Assembly (NCBI RefSeq): GCF_004011695.2
Contig: NC_082421.1
Location: 812,501 to 876,500 of the forward strand
Reading direction: 5' to 3'
Length of the DNA: 64,000 bases
Source of the DNA: Ascochyta rabiei
Lineage: Eukaryota > Ascomycota > Dothideomycetes > Pleosporales > Didymellaceae
The notes under the pieces are model-generated. The model was not told the DNA's origin and did no database searches. It saw nothing but the letters and a program-made list of their open reading frames with translations. Shown here in pieces: positions 31,919 through 43,800 of this stretch (the first letter of the stretch is position 1; every line of letters begins with the position of its first letter). The translations under genes were made by a program, and so were the position numbers.

Positions 31919-33754
31919 TCATAGTTTGACTGTGCTTTTTGTTCTGATCCTCTCGCCGTACTTGATAAACAGGAAAGGTATAGGCACCAACGCTAAACTG
32001 ACGAATGCAAGGAGACTATTCCCCCATCCCAAGCCCAAGGCAGCGTACATCTTCTGGCTGCTCAATGGGACCAATGCAGCCATCAAGCTACGAAGGACCG
32101 TGTTCGCAGCCATTGCGCTAGCAGCGTGCTTTGTAAATACGTCGATGAGATAGGTGTTGGCTGGCATAAACGTCATAAGAAGTCCGAAGCCGATAATGCC
32201 AGTACCGATGAGTGGCACTATGTAGTGGGTCTTGTAGTTTGCAGACCAGCCGTAAATGAGTAAGCCGATTGGCAGAAAGAAGCCACCAACGCACATGATA
32301 TGCAAACGCTGTTCTGGCTTGAAATCTCCCCGTTCGATGTGCTTCGAGACAGTCCGGTTGCCGTAGTGGATATATACGAATTGGCCTATCAAGGATCCTA
32401 TGCCTAGACCGAGAAACGATAGACCAGTAATGCCGCCATGCCAGTGGTATTGGTTCGTGAAGACTGCAGTAAAGGTGGTGAAGAGGATATAGAGGTATGT
32501 GTACGTTATGGCGACGTATAGCGAGATAGCGAAGCAGATAGTCGAGCGTGTGAGCATCTTTGCAGGTCGAACGATGGAAAATATGAATAGCTTCCTAGTG
32601 GTTAGACCACTGTCGAACTTGGATCGCAACACTTCATTTCCCGTCTCCGCTCGTAACTTTTTGGTCTTACGTTCTAAAATGATCGGTGCGGATGTCTCGC
32701 TCATCAGAATGAGTGACATGGCAAAGAATGCGCCAGCCTACTTAAGTCAGTCCTGGGTTGATGGGAAACTTGCAAGACCTACCACTATAGCGACGAACCA
32801 AAAGTTCCATCGCCAGCCTTTAGCGACGGTAAGAAAGCCCCCAATTACGGGACCAATACAAGGTCCAATGGCTAAGAGTGTCAGTCCAGCAACGATACTG
32901 AATGTGCGGTTGTAATTCACTTGGCCCCATCATCCACACTGCCATGGCTGTGCCTCGATGTTCACGTGGTATCAGGTCAGCAATCGTACCACCCCCAAGC
33001 ACCATTGGAGCACCTCCTACAGCTGCGTACATGTCAATGACGCACACAGCATTTTTGTGGAGAAAAGACCTACTGCCCATCAAGAACCTGAACATTATAA
33101 ACATAATCATGTTCGTAGAAACGGCAGCCGCAACGGTGAAGATGATGAAGAGTAAGTTGCAAGAGTGATACAAGGGTAGCCGCCCATACATCTCCGATAA
33201 GGGCGCGATGACTGTCACTTTAGCTGTACATCCGCTTCAAGCTCCGGTGTCAACGTACTCAGGGGCCCGAAGCTGAATCCAAGAACATAGACTGATACCA
33301 TGAAGCCTTGAAGCATGTCATTCGTTGAGTTGAAGTCTCGCATGACTTCTGGTACACCAGGCGCAAACATGGAACTCGCCAGTGGCGTGAGGAAGGTAAT
33401 CGCAGATATCAACAACACCATCCCCCATTTTTTACAGAACTTCCAGTTCATGGGGTTCTGTGGGTCATCTGGTCCGTCGAAGTCGATAACGTTAGGGTCT
33501 TCTTCCACTCCTTCATTCGGCTCGCCAGCTATCGAGGTCGAGGAAGGACTCGCACCCTTCTCGATGTCCCTTTCGAAAGCCGACGGCTTAACATCCTTCT
33601 CATACAGCGGGGTGTGTGGCTGCGTGGAAGGGTTGCTGTGAACATTGTGTATTGAGCCTAGGTTGCTGGGTATGTCTGCATCGTGACCCTCCAGAGCCGC
33701 AAGGTCGACGATTTCAGTTTTTGTAGGATGGTGGGCTCGTAGCGAACGTGCCAT
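31919..33754 (-). CDS. MFS transporter, DHA1 drug/polyamine family
   Basis: Five exons (33259-33754, 33074-33211, 32921-33022, 32783-32871, 31919-32737) give 547 residues. A hydrophilic N-terminus of about 110 residues with the DGPDDPQNPMNW box precedes twelve expected membrane segments. Family motifs include APLSEMYGRLP (motif A), [48 protein letters not shown] (motif C region, split by an intron) and GWRWNFW. Members export drugs, polyamines or secondary metabolites by proton antiport at the plasma membrane. The introns at 33023-33073 (51 bases) and 32872-32920 must be removed to restore the family consensus. The C-terminus is basic (RIRTKSTVKL). Confidence 0.92.
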
Positions 33755-34669
33755 TGCGTTAGATAACGATGGTCTTTGAGACAGTGCTCATGCGGTTCGT
33801 GTACCTGGCGCGGATGCTGGTGAGCGATAGTCGAAGGAGCTTTTGGTGACGTTCAAAGACCTGGCGTAGTTTTCGTATCAGACTACGACATCGTTCCCGA
33901 TCATGGAGTAACGTGTGAGAAGAAGGAAAGAAGGGCAACTGCTGCACACCGGAGTATGCAGAAGTAGTCTGCATTAGTCATAAAGAGAGGTGTACGTTGA
34001 GCGAGCCACAGTTTCATAGGACAGCTACGCTATTCCCGCGTTTGGCAGCAAAAAGTATTCCTAAGTCCGTCTGCATAGCGGTAGGATGCAGCAAATCATC
34101 ATGTGGTTGTACACGAGTGGAGACTACCTGGAGGAGTTCGTACGAGGTGCGGCATTGAGCCAAGAGACGCCTCGCCAGGAACGGTAAGACTTGTGAAGGT
34201 AGTGCGAGCAGAACCTCGGAAGACGTTGCTTCCCCGCAACGGCTCCACTTTCCTCGCCGTTAAACACATACTCACAAAATTACTTATCTTGAAGACTCTG
34301 AGCGATATAGTTGCTACGAGGTCATTGATTGTGTGAAATGCATAACAAGCGGCCTTGATGGTCGTTCCTATCTTGAGACTAGTCTCCGCGGACGAGTTCT
34401 GTGAACTGTAGAGATGTTCTTGTCGCAATGCGCAGAGTCGGAGACATAGTTGCATATAACTCGGTACCTTATATATCGCCTCCGAGAACCTTCCTGATTG
34501 CGTCAGCTTTAAATGTGCCGCCTCAGCTTACCTTCGGGACTGGACATACAGCTCTCCCCAGGCAGACATACCTCGAGTTCCAGATTCAAAAAGCAAGGTG
34601 TACCTCTCGTAAAGCAACGTCCAAGATATGTGATCCTCGTCCAAGACCCCAAGCCAACAAGCTTCTGCT
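33755..34669. other. Gene-free stretch between MFS and EthD genes
   Basis: It holds the MFS promoter on the left and the EthD 3' flank on the right. Short frames on both strands (34099-34455) show no resemblance to known proteins. Confidence 0.5.
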
Positions 34670-35330
34670 TTACGTCTTTGTCTCCTCACCAAAGCGAGCA
34701 TCTTCGGCTAAGATGCCATCAGCACCTCCTATCTCGGGAATCGCGTTCCCATAGATCAGATTGTCGTAGCCGACCATAACATAATAGCCTTGGGTCATAT
34801 CCGCAAAACGCTTTCCACAGCCTGCACAAAGTCAATACCAACACATATGTCCCAAGTAAGCAACACCTACCGACAAGATGATCGGACGCCCACACAGACT
34901 TCATGAAGACCACAAACTCCTTTGCGCTCTTCGCATGGAACTCAGCACAGCCATCGTACGGCATAATCTGTATTGATCCTCCACTGTCATCCAGTAGCGG
35001 CTGCAGGTCATTGACGTGCTTCGCCTCTTGGTGGAACTGTACATATCGCATAAGATTCACCCCGGCGCCGGGTGTCTGGAGCGTCAGATCGGCATGCACG
35101 CTCTTCCAATGCTCGTGGAAAAAGGCCGCAGTGACATCGGGCTTCTTGTTGAAGAAGACGAGGGCGCGGAAGTAGGGTTGCTCGTTTGAACTCGTTTCGA
35201 GACTGAGCTCGTTAAAATGGTCTGGATGAAAAAAGACACATTAGTTGCTGTTGTTAGTTAGGGTATTATCGAACGTACAAGCATGAGTGTAGTGATTGGG
35301 GCAGGGCGCCACTTTGGATGCGTCTAACAT
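34670..35330 (-). CDS. EthD-domain protein (dimeric alpha/beta barrel)
   Basis: Three exons (35279-35330, 34871-35221, 34670-34821) joined in phase give 184 residues. The central part shows the EthD pattern: FFNKKPDVTAAFFHEHWKSVHADL near residue 40-65 (conserved FHxxWxxxHxxL), a Tyr/Gln-rich strand, PYDGCAEFHAKS (YDGxAExW-like), and a final VMVGYDNLIYG strand. In fungi such proteins act as small decarboxylases or cyclases in aromatic polyketide pathways, or in breakdown of aromatic compounds; the role here is unknown. The first exon has only 17 complete codons, so the start is less certain than the core. Confidence 0.82.
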
Positions 35331-36742
35331 TGCGTGTTTGCAGGTTCTGTACGTCTGAAATTTAGGAATAAAGGCTGCAGTAGTACGGAGTGTAGAGTTT
35401 TAGATATACTGAGGATTTATAGTAAGCACCTCAAAGCTACGAAGTGTGAGATGGCCCTGTGGCACTCACTAGGATCCGTATCACTGCGTCTTTCAATTTT
35501 TGTATCCACACTGTCGAGATTCTGAGGTCTAGATATAAGTCATAGACGTCTGGCAAAGCTCAATAGGCGTGAAGACATTCCAAGCCTAAGACTAATCAGG
35601 ACATCTCTGGCAAACTAACATGTACCGCCGCCTGTCTGTACGATGATTTATCATTCTAGAAGCACTACTGGCTCACTTTAAAAGCCACAAGTCCACATAG
35701 CAAGCGATGGGTGCCTGGTGTGCTGCTGATAGAGCTTCTGGTAAAGTAGTGTGACCGAGGTGAGACCGCATGTGAGCTGATGGCTTCAAACTTCTTTGTT
35801 CGTATACGCCATTTGGATTGACCGAGTCAGATGGTTGAAGTAACTGGGACATCGTCATCGGTATAGACAGTAAAGTCGCATGCACGCCGACCGACGTGGC
35901 TGTGATTTACGGTCTGAATGGATAAGAGCTCATGTTGTTTACTTGATTTGACGAGTTGACAAGTAGTATTACATACTCGCAGAGCAAACGTTTGGCCTTC
36001 TAGCACTGCTCAGTCACATTGAAGACAGAGAATTATAACCGCGCCTACTAGGGACATATTCTAGAATAACGTTCATGAGATGGGAAGAAGAAAGCTTCAA
36101 TAGACATTGCAGAGATTGAGAAAGATGACAGCAAACCCTGATTTCGAAACCAACAGCACACAGTCGACAATAAGAGTTAATATGGGCACAGCCATTTAAG
36201 CAGAATGTTTGGTGATGATCAATCCTCCCTAACTCAGGAATGGTTGAGGAAAAGTGGGACTTTTTACGTCACACCTGCATATCGTTAAACCTTGTTTGCA
36301 CTAGCTGCCCCTGAAGCTTGCACGTGTCGCGCGACCGCCATCAAAACAACGCGTGAGGTCACATAGCAAAAGTGCGCAGACGTTGAAGATTATGGTTTGA
36401 TATTCATTCCATCGACACGACGATAGACATTACGTCGTCGATGCGCTCTTTTCCTGAGCGAAAAGAGAGTCAGTACAAACATCCAACCCAAGCGAGAGCG
36501 CCAGAACGCCCAGCCGATGTAACAAACAGACAAACAGATGACCACTCTAGTAGCACCATGGCCCAAACCGTCCCACCAGAGAACCCAGACGTGGTAGAGA
36601 GAGAAAAGGGATATCACGTTACAAGCCTACATACTTAGACGACTCAAAACGTATCAAGAGGTTCGAGGCGTCGAGGTCTGTACATGGAGGCCAGTCAGAG
36701 AAGAATCAACAGGAAAGGAAGAAAGTTCGAGGGTTGAACCGC
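35331..36742. other. Gene-free AT-rich stretch
   Basis: About 1.4 kb without a supported gene, between the EthD promoter and the 3' end of histone H1. Stop codons are frequent in all frames. Confidence 0.55.
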
Positions 36743-37975
36743 TCATGCCTTCTTCGGTGTCGTCTTCTTTGTGGTGGCCTTCGCGGCGGCAGCCTTCTTC
36801 TTTGGTGCCGCCTTGGACGCGGCAGGCTCAGGAGCCTTGGTCTTGGTTACGCGTCCGGACTTTGTCTTTCCGAGAACCCGTGTGACCTCCTTCTCGACAG
36901 CAGGAGCGGTGGTGGCGGCGGTGGTGGTGGCAGCCTTGCGAGGCTTGCTGGCGTTAGCCTTGGGCTTAGCAGCGGGAGCGGCCTTCTTGGTGGTGGTCGC
37001 CTTCGCGGTTGTAGCCTTCTTTGTCGCGGGAGTCTTCTTTATGGTGGTGGCCTTAACCTTCTTGTACAGTGTTAACAGTTGCTATATGAAGATGTGTGGG
37101 TGTACCAACGGTTGCGGTAGCCTTGGCCTTGGTAGCAGTCTTAGCCTTGGTAGCAGCAGGCTTCTTCTCCTTCTTCTCCTCCTTAGGCTCGGTCTTTTTG
37201 GCGGCGGCGGCGGCGGCGGCAGGCTTGGCTTCTTTCTTTGCGAGCTTCACGGTACCAGACGCACCTGCAGGACGCGTCAGTGTAAGTTCTCAACAGTAAT
37301 GGGTGATTTTAGTGACGCGTCGAATGCGGACGCGTTCACTGTTACGCAAACATCAAGGTTCGACTACTGGAAGCGGAACGTACCCTTGGGACGTGTGAAG
37401 TCACCCTTCTCCTCGCCTGAGGAAATGGCACGGTTGAGGTGGCTTTTGAAGGCAGCCTCGGAGAGGTTGGAGACCTCGTTGTTGGCCTTGATGTACTTCT
37501 GAATAGCTTGGCGGCTGTTGAGGTTTGGTCAGTGCAAGTTCTCGAGCATGACAAGACGAAAGCATGGCGTGACGCGTAGAGCATCAACAGCTTCCGAGGG
37601 AGTTACTGACCTGGATCCGTTACGTTCCTTCAACTGTAAGATGCAAAGAGTACGTCAGCAATCATGGTCTCAAGTCCACGAGGAGTTGGGGCGCTTTGTT
37701 GTTGTTTGCGCCCGAGTCGGCGCGTTGGCGTTGCAAGCTCAGGTGCGGGGGTCGTGATGCGCCGGAAAGTATAGACTTACGTTGATGATAGCATCCTTGA
37801 CCATATCTGTTGTAAACGGTCAGTAAAGGACTGCGAACACAATGGCACCGACGCGACAGCGCTGCGACAGCGCTGCGTCGAGATATTGAAGCGACATACC
37901 GATGTAGGAGCCATGGTTCGCGCTAGCCGCGGTAGCCTTCTTGGGGGCAGCGGTGGTGGCTTTCTTAGAAGGCAT
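36743..37975 (-). CDS. H1: Linker histone H1
   Basis: Six exons (37900-37975, 37781-37806, 37611-37633, 37384-37514, 37110-37264, 36743-37060) give 242 residues. A short Lys/Ala N-terminus is followed by the winged-helix globular domain (about 20-95: SYIDMVKDAIINLKERNGSS, RQAIQKYIKANN, LNRAISSGEEKGDF) and a long Lys/Ala/Thr/Pro-rich C-terminal tail with KKTP-type motifs. The protein binds linker DNA at nucleosomes. Two exons are only 26 and 23 bases. The introns are unusually many for a 730-base message. An Ala run is coded by GCC repeats near 37200. Confidence 0.95.
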
Positions 37976-39745
37976 ATTGGTAGCAATTATGAGTCGTGAT
38001 AGACGCGTATCTGATGCTTCTAACGAGGGGCTGAACGGCGAAATCGATGGAGTGGTTGTTGTTGTGGAAGCGTCGGAAGTCACTGAGGTGGGAGCACCGC
38101 GCGCCTCGAAGCGGGGGGGAGCTACTTATCTGACGGCTGCAACCGAGCAGGTGCATCCAGATCAACTTCTGCGCGACATAATCGTCCATTCCTATTTAGG
38201 AAGCATTTTATTATTGTACGGCCTTTTCTGATCTCGAGACAACTAATCGCGCGCTCTCACTGGGTGATGTGGGACGTTTGCAGAGAGGTTCTGTCAGGGT
38301 GTTCAGAGCCTGCCGCTCGCCTTCCGTCCCGTAGACCTCGTGCTTCATCCCACTTCATGATTCCCGCCTGCATCCCTGACTGCTTCGAGTATCGTCCCTG
38401 ATCTCCCTCTCCCGTCGAGCATTAGGCAGACGCTATACTGTCGCTTGGGTGTCCTTAAAGTGTCTAGCTCATATGGTGACTCGATGTCGTTGCCTGTTTA
38501 TGAGGCTGTTCCCAACTCTGATCTGACGCTTCCACGCGACTGCAGATATTGCGCGCTCCACACAATTCTACGGTGCGCCAATGCGTTCATTCGAGGCTGT
38601 CGGTAGACTTGATCTCCTTGAGTTCTCAGCTGAGGGCTCTTGGCCTCGAACCAGACGTCAAGACCGAGTATTGGTGTTGTTTTGATTCTTCGCGCGTCGC
38701 TACTCGCGTTGTTTCGCTTCCACCTCAACACACACCCCTTAGTTTCGTTCTTAGTATTCACACCGATGACCAAATTAGCACAAGCAATTCTTGATGTCTC
38801 TATCTTGCGCTATGTGTTTACAGTCGTTGTTCTCTGGATAAAAGCGTTCTAGTTCGTATGTCCACGCGTCATTTGAATCTGTTGGTCACGCGCGCGCACT
38901 CCCTGAAAGCTCGACTTTAGGTCAAGACTACGTGTCAAAAACAAACATACTTCGAAGTCGGGGGTGCGCATAATCCTCAAACCCACTTGACCGGAATTGC
39001 TCTTGTCATCAAGCCACGAGACAGATGCGGCATACTTTCGATGGACGAGCCGCGTATGCACCCGCGACCGATCCCGTCACGCGTTGAATAGCTTCGCTGC
39101 CACGCATGTCTGTCTTTACGTCTCTGAAGAAGACTGGAAAAGAAGCACAGCAAGTAGGTTCAATTCTAGTACTGACAGGCTGCAACTACTAGGTTGGTAC
39201 GATGCTATATTCAATAAGCACCTTCTGCCATCACCACGCTAGAACACTCATCGTTCATGCATGCGTTGACTTGGCACATCATCACCATATCGAAGAACCA
39301 GACAGCACCACTGCGTGCCCCATCAGTTTCTTGTATGCTCAATTGTACCCGGCCCTTCTGTGGCCGACATTCGACACGCGCTCAGGAGGAGACGTTTAGA
39401 ACAGACGACGATTCTGGAAAAGCAGAGCGTTTGCATTTATCACACTTAGAAGAGAAGGATGTCCGTAAGAGTGTTAACGACCTCTCATGGAGGGGGGCTG
39501 AGCGCTTGTGATGATCGTCGAGAGGAACGGTTTAAATGGGATTGAGGAGATTGTGAAGCGTGGGTGAAGACGTAAGAATGTGCATAATTAAACAGAGACG
39601 CCGGATAGTGTTTTGGTTCTCTTATACCGCCGCGGCACTACCCCTTCAGCAAGAAACCCAATTGATGTAGATGTCACCGTAAAGAAATAGAAACTTGGCC
39701 AAGCTCTACCTCATCTGGTCCGCCCTCAACTAGGTTTATCGTCTG
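37976..39745. other. Gene-free stretch upstream of histone H1
   Basis: The first 500 bases next to H1 are C/T-rich and probably hold its promoter. Open frames further right (for example 39257-39511 on plus, whose last 35 codons look protein-like) cannot be linked to a complete gene. The right end is the 3' flank of the two-TM gene. Confidence 0.5.
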
Positions 39746-40505
39746 CTAGCATCTGCAAGTCGGATAGTGATGCGCGACTGGAATAGCAGCTATGAGCGTG
39801 CCGACAGCAACAAACCAGCTGGCTGCGGTGAAGGCATCGCCCATTGCTTTGGTATGGAGAGTCCAATATATAGCGAAAGTAGCACTGCCCATGAAGACGA
39901 TGAACATGAACGCTACGATGGGGTAGCATGGCCTCGCACCAAGTACGTTGGGTCTGGCTGATATCCTTGTGGCGGGTGTAGAGGGTTGGGGCTCCGATGC
40001 TGGTTGTGAGACGGGTGGGGGTGGTGGTGCCGACAGAGGTCTTTGACTACGTCGTCTTTGTAGTTGCAGTTGTTCCTGCGACTATCAATATCTAAACTCG
40101 GGGGTCTTTGAAGAACTACCAGATTGATACTGCTTGTCAATGTTACGGAGGCTAAATCTGCTCGTTGTCAGTCTCGCGAAGGGTCACTCCTTCTTGCTAG
40201 GTGTCCTTCATACCATTCCTCAATCGCAACTCGCGGGTGAGTTGCTCTAGCTCAGCATCTCTGGGGATTGACAAGCTGAGAATGCGATAGAGACTCAGTG
40301 GATTAGCTACAAGCTAATAGTTGGGGTTGGGAGTTCACGCTTTTGTGTGTATATGAGTAAATGCTATCTCGATGGCAGTAAGGATCATTTCTTGTACTAC
40401 CCATACTCGTTTCCACTCAGGTACGCGTACGGTGTAGCTTAATAATGGTGATGGATCTAGTCTTGGGGAAGCTGCAGCGTAGACCAAATTCGTAAGAACT
40501 TCCAT
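39746..40505 (-). CDS. Unrecognised two-TM protein, four exons
   Basis: No single open frame shows this gene. I assembled it from exons 40339-40505, 40214-40275, 40120-40157 and 39746-40075, joined by GT..AG introns of 63, 56 and 44 bases that all keep phase, giving 198 residues. The N-terminus (MEVLTNLVYAAASPRLDPS) is followed by a charged helix (RDAELEQLTRELRLRN), a Gln/Arg stretch and a Pro/Ser linker. The C-terminal 70 residues hold two likely membrane helices, VAFMFIVFMGSATFAIYW and FTAASWFVAVGTLIAAIPVA, and end in a Cys-containing tail. The topology suggests an organelle-membrane protein with its N-terminal domain and tail on the same side. No family recognised. Confidence 0.6.
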
Positions 40506-40883
40506 CTCGAGAGCCGTGTGAGTGAACTGTCAAGAATTCATGTGTGAAAGAATGGCTGACAAAGCTGGAGATGTCCTACGGGCAGGGCTGTGCCGGCCGG
40601 TTGGTGGAAGCGGAAGCGGCTGTACCAGTAAGCCACATAGGTAATCGGTTGGCTACTTGCATGCGCTATGTCAACTATCACATGGTCGTTTTATTATCTT
40701 CGGTGGATACAGAGCAGACCGAATTTTATCAACGCAAATAACGCCTCGATATGGTATTATGGAAAATATCTCCAAGCCAGTGACTGGTTCAATAACTTCG
40801 AGATAGAAGCCATCCGCCTTTGCGCCTAACGCCGCCCAGTGACCAACATTATTCGTACGCGTTCATAAACAACAGACTACCAA
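40506..40883. other. Short intergenic stretch
   Basis: This lies between the start of the two-TM gene and the stop of SMC4, both on the minus strand. It contains no supported gene. Confidence 0.6.
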
Positions 40884-43800
40884 TCATGCGCGTGCGGTAA
40901 TGTAGTCTTTGTTCTCGATCGTGACACTCTTCGTCTGCGACCTCGTTAGCACTTGTCATTTATAGCCTCACAAGGTCGGCGACTTACCATATGGTTAACC
41001 TTATACACACCGACCAGCCGACTCGCGAGTTCGAACATGTTGTTCCTCAACGAGATGACAATGAACTGCGCATTCTTCGTTCGCTCTTTGATGTAACTAG
41101 CCACAATGCTAACGTTCCTAAAGTCCAGCGCCGCGTCGATCTCGTCCATGACATACAGCGGCGTCGGCTTGTAATGGTGGAGAGCGAACACGAGCGCCAG
41201 ACTGGAAAGCGTCTTCTCACCACCAGACAGGTTGCTGATGTTCTTCCAGCTCTTCTTGGGCGGCATGACGGAGAAAAGGATGCCTTCGGAGAAGGGATCG
41301 AGCGAGTCGACGAGTTCAAGCTCCGCGTTACCGCCCATGGTGATCATCTGGTACATCTCCTTGAGGCGGGCAGTGATGATGCTGAAACCCTCCATGAATC
41401 CTTCGAGACGGAGACGGCGCAATTCGTCGCAACGCTTCTTTGCGTCATCACGGGAGCTGACGGCTTCAGCCAGGTCGGAAGAGCGGGCAGCATGTTCCTC
41501 AACACGCTTGCGATATTCAGCAAGGACAGCGAGATCGACGTTTGTGCTTTCGTTCTTCTTTTCAAGTGCCGCGATCTCGTCTTTGAGTTCGTGCTTATCG
41601 AGGTCTTGCAATTCGTCCTTGCTGTATGTGGGAAGACCTTCGCCAGTCTCTTGCTCCTCGCCTAGATCTGTAACGTTCTGATATGTGAGCTTACTTAGCT
41701 TGTCTTGGAAGTACGCCTGCTTCTTCTGGAAGTCGTTCAGTTGCTTCTGGCTCTCTTCGAGCTTGTTGCGCATCTCGATCTCGATGGCACGAGTTTCATT
41801 GAGCTCAGCGGTCTTCTCATCGAGCTCCTTCTTTACAGCTTGGAGGTCTTCCTTAGTGGACTCAAGGGACTAAGAGCTGATTAGTATGGTGTCAGACAAA
41901 CGAGTGATAGGTATGCATACCTCCTGAGCTTCCTCAGCTTGTTGACGGACACCCGACGCATCGCGCTGATGAGACTCCATATCCTGTTCCACTTTCTTCA
42001 GATCGACTGCGAGCTTCTCAAGCTCCCTAACAGCATCGTTGTGGGCCTTCTCGTGTTTAGTGCGCTGCTTCTCCTCTTTCGACTTCGAAATCTCGGCGTT
42101 GGATGCCTGCTCTGTCAATGTGTCGATCTGTTGCTTCAAGTCGTCGACCTTGGCTTTTTGGAGGCGTAGCTTGACACCACCGATCTCCATGATTTTGTCT
42201 TGTAGCGCCTTGATCTCGGCTTCTACGTCGGCCGTCTCAGCATGCAGTTTCGATATCTCCTTCTCCATGGAGGCAATGCTCTTCTCCAGTGAGGACACAC
42301 GTCCCTTGTCGGTCTTTGCCGAGGCTTTTTCTGCACCCAGCTCTTGGATGCGACGCTCAGAGTCAGCGATGTTGCGGTCGAAACTTTCCAATTCCAACAC
42401 AATCTTCTGGGCCTTTGTTTCAATCTCAGGTAGTTGTTGGTTCAGGCTTCGCAACGTGCTCTCAAGCTCCTGCTGCTCCTGCTGAAACTCGGAAAAGGTC
42501 TGCTCGAGTGTATCCCTGTCCTGCTCGAGCTTCGATACCTGGTCTCTCGAGATATCAGATGCAAGTTTAGACGACATTTTACCCTTGACGACTCTGCTAC
42601 CACCACCACTCATTGTACCAGCAGTATCGATGAGCTTGCCATCAAGAGTGACAACACGCCACCGCTTCGCGCTGTACGCAATGCGCTCCGCTTGGTCGAG
42701 GTCTTCGGCAACGAGCGTGTTTTGCAGAACATGAAAGAATGCAGGCCGCAGAAGATCATGCTTGGGCTTGACAAGGTCGAATAAACGAGGGACGTTCTCT
42801 GGTGTATCGAGGGTCGACATGTCTCGCTTGGCAAGGCGATCGAGAAGGATGAAGTTTGCGCGACCCAAGTTGTTTTTCCGGAGATGTTCAATGCATTGTT
42901 GACCGGATTCAACCGAGTCAACAACCATGTTGTCGAGTTGTGGGCAAGCGGTGGAGATGGCGACATCGTACTTCTGGTTGATCGTGCCCAGATTACCCAG
43001 ACGACCATGGAATCCATCGATACGACCAGACTCCTTCAAGCGCATCAAGCCTGTCAAGACATTGCCTTGCGTCTGGTTTGCGGAGAAATTTGAGCGAGCT
43101 TCGTCAGCCTTTGCGCGCGCACCTGACAGCTTCGATCGTAAAGGCGCTTCTCTCTGTGCCAATTCTTCAATCTGAGCTTGAATCTTTTGCAACCCCTTTG
43201 CAATTTGCTTCTTCTCAGCCTTGCACTCTTGAAACTCAGCAAGCTTGCTCTCTTTGAATTCTTGTAGCGCTTCGATCTTTGCTTCGACCTCGGCAATACC
43301 CTTGGCTCCGGCGTTCTCACGCTCGCGGATGATGTCGAGTTCACTTTGCGCAACAGCCATAGCAGACTGCTTTTCGTTAATCTTCGCGCTCCATGGCTCC
43401 AACGACTTCTGTTTCGCTGCAATCTCATCTGAGAGACCTTGCGTCTTTCCGGCCAGACTCAGACGCACGCGTTCAAGCTCCTTCTCTTCAACCTTCATGC
43501 TCTGTTCTAACTCCTCCATTTCTTCGGCATATCGTTCCAGATCTGCAGCGTACTGCTTCGCAAGGGTCTCGGCTTCTGATCTGCTGTAGCTGCTCGTTTC
43601 CTTTGTCTTTTCGAGCTTCTTCTGCTTTCCAGCCAAGAACTTCCTCTTCTCTTCAAATTTCACTGCCTCTTTGTCGACACGGCCGACTTCCTTCTGGAAG
43701 TCCTGGTTTCGCTGCTCGAGCTGCTCACACATCTTGGCCCCTTTCTTGTATTGCCGCTCCAGCTCCTTGATACCCTCTTCGTTGCCCTGGTGCTTTTGCA

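Noticed and set aside
36770..37299. Plus-strand frames over histone H1
   Set aside because: Val/Ala/Leu-rich shadows of the Lys/Ala-rich H1 tail on the other strand.
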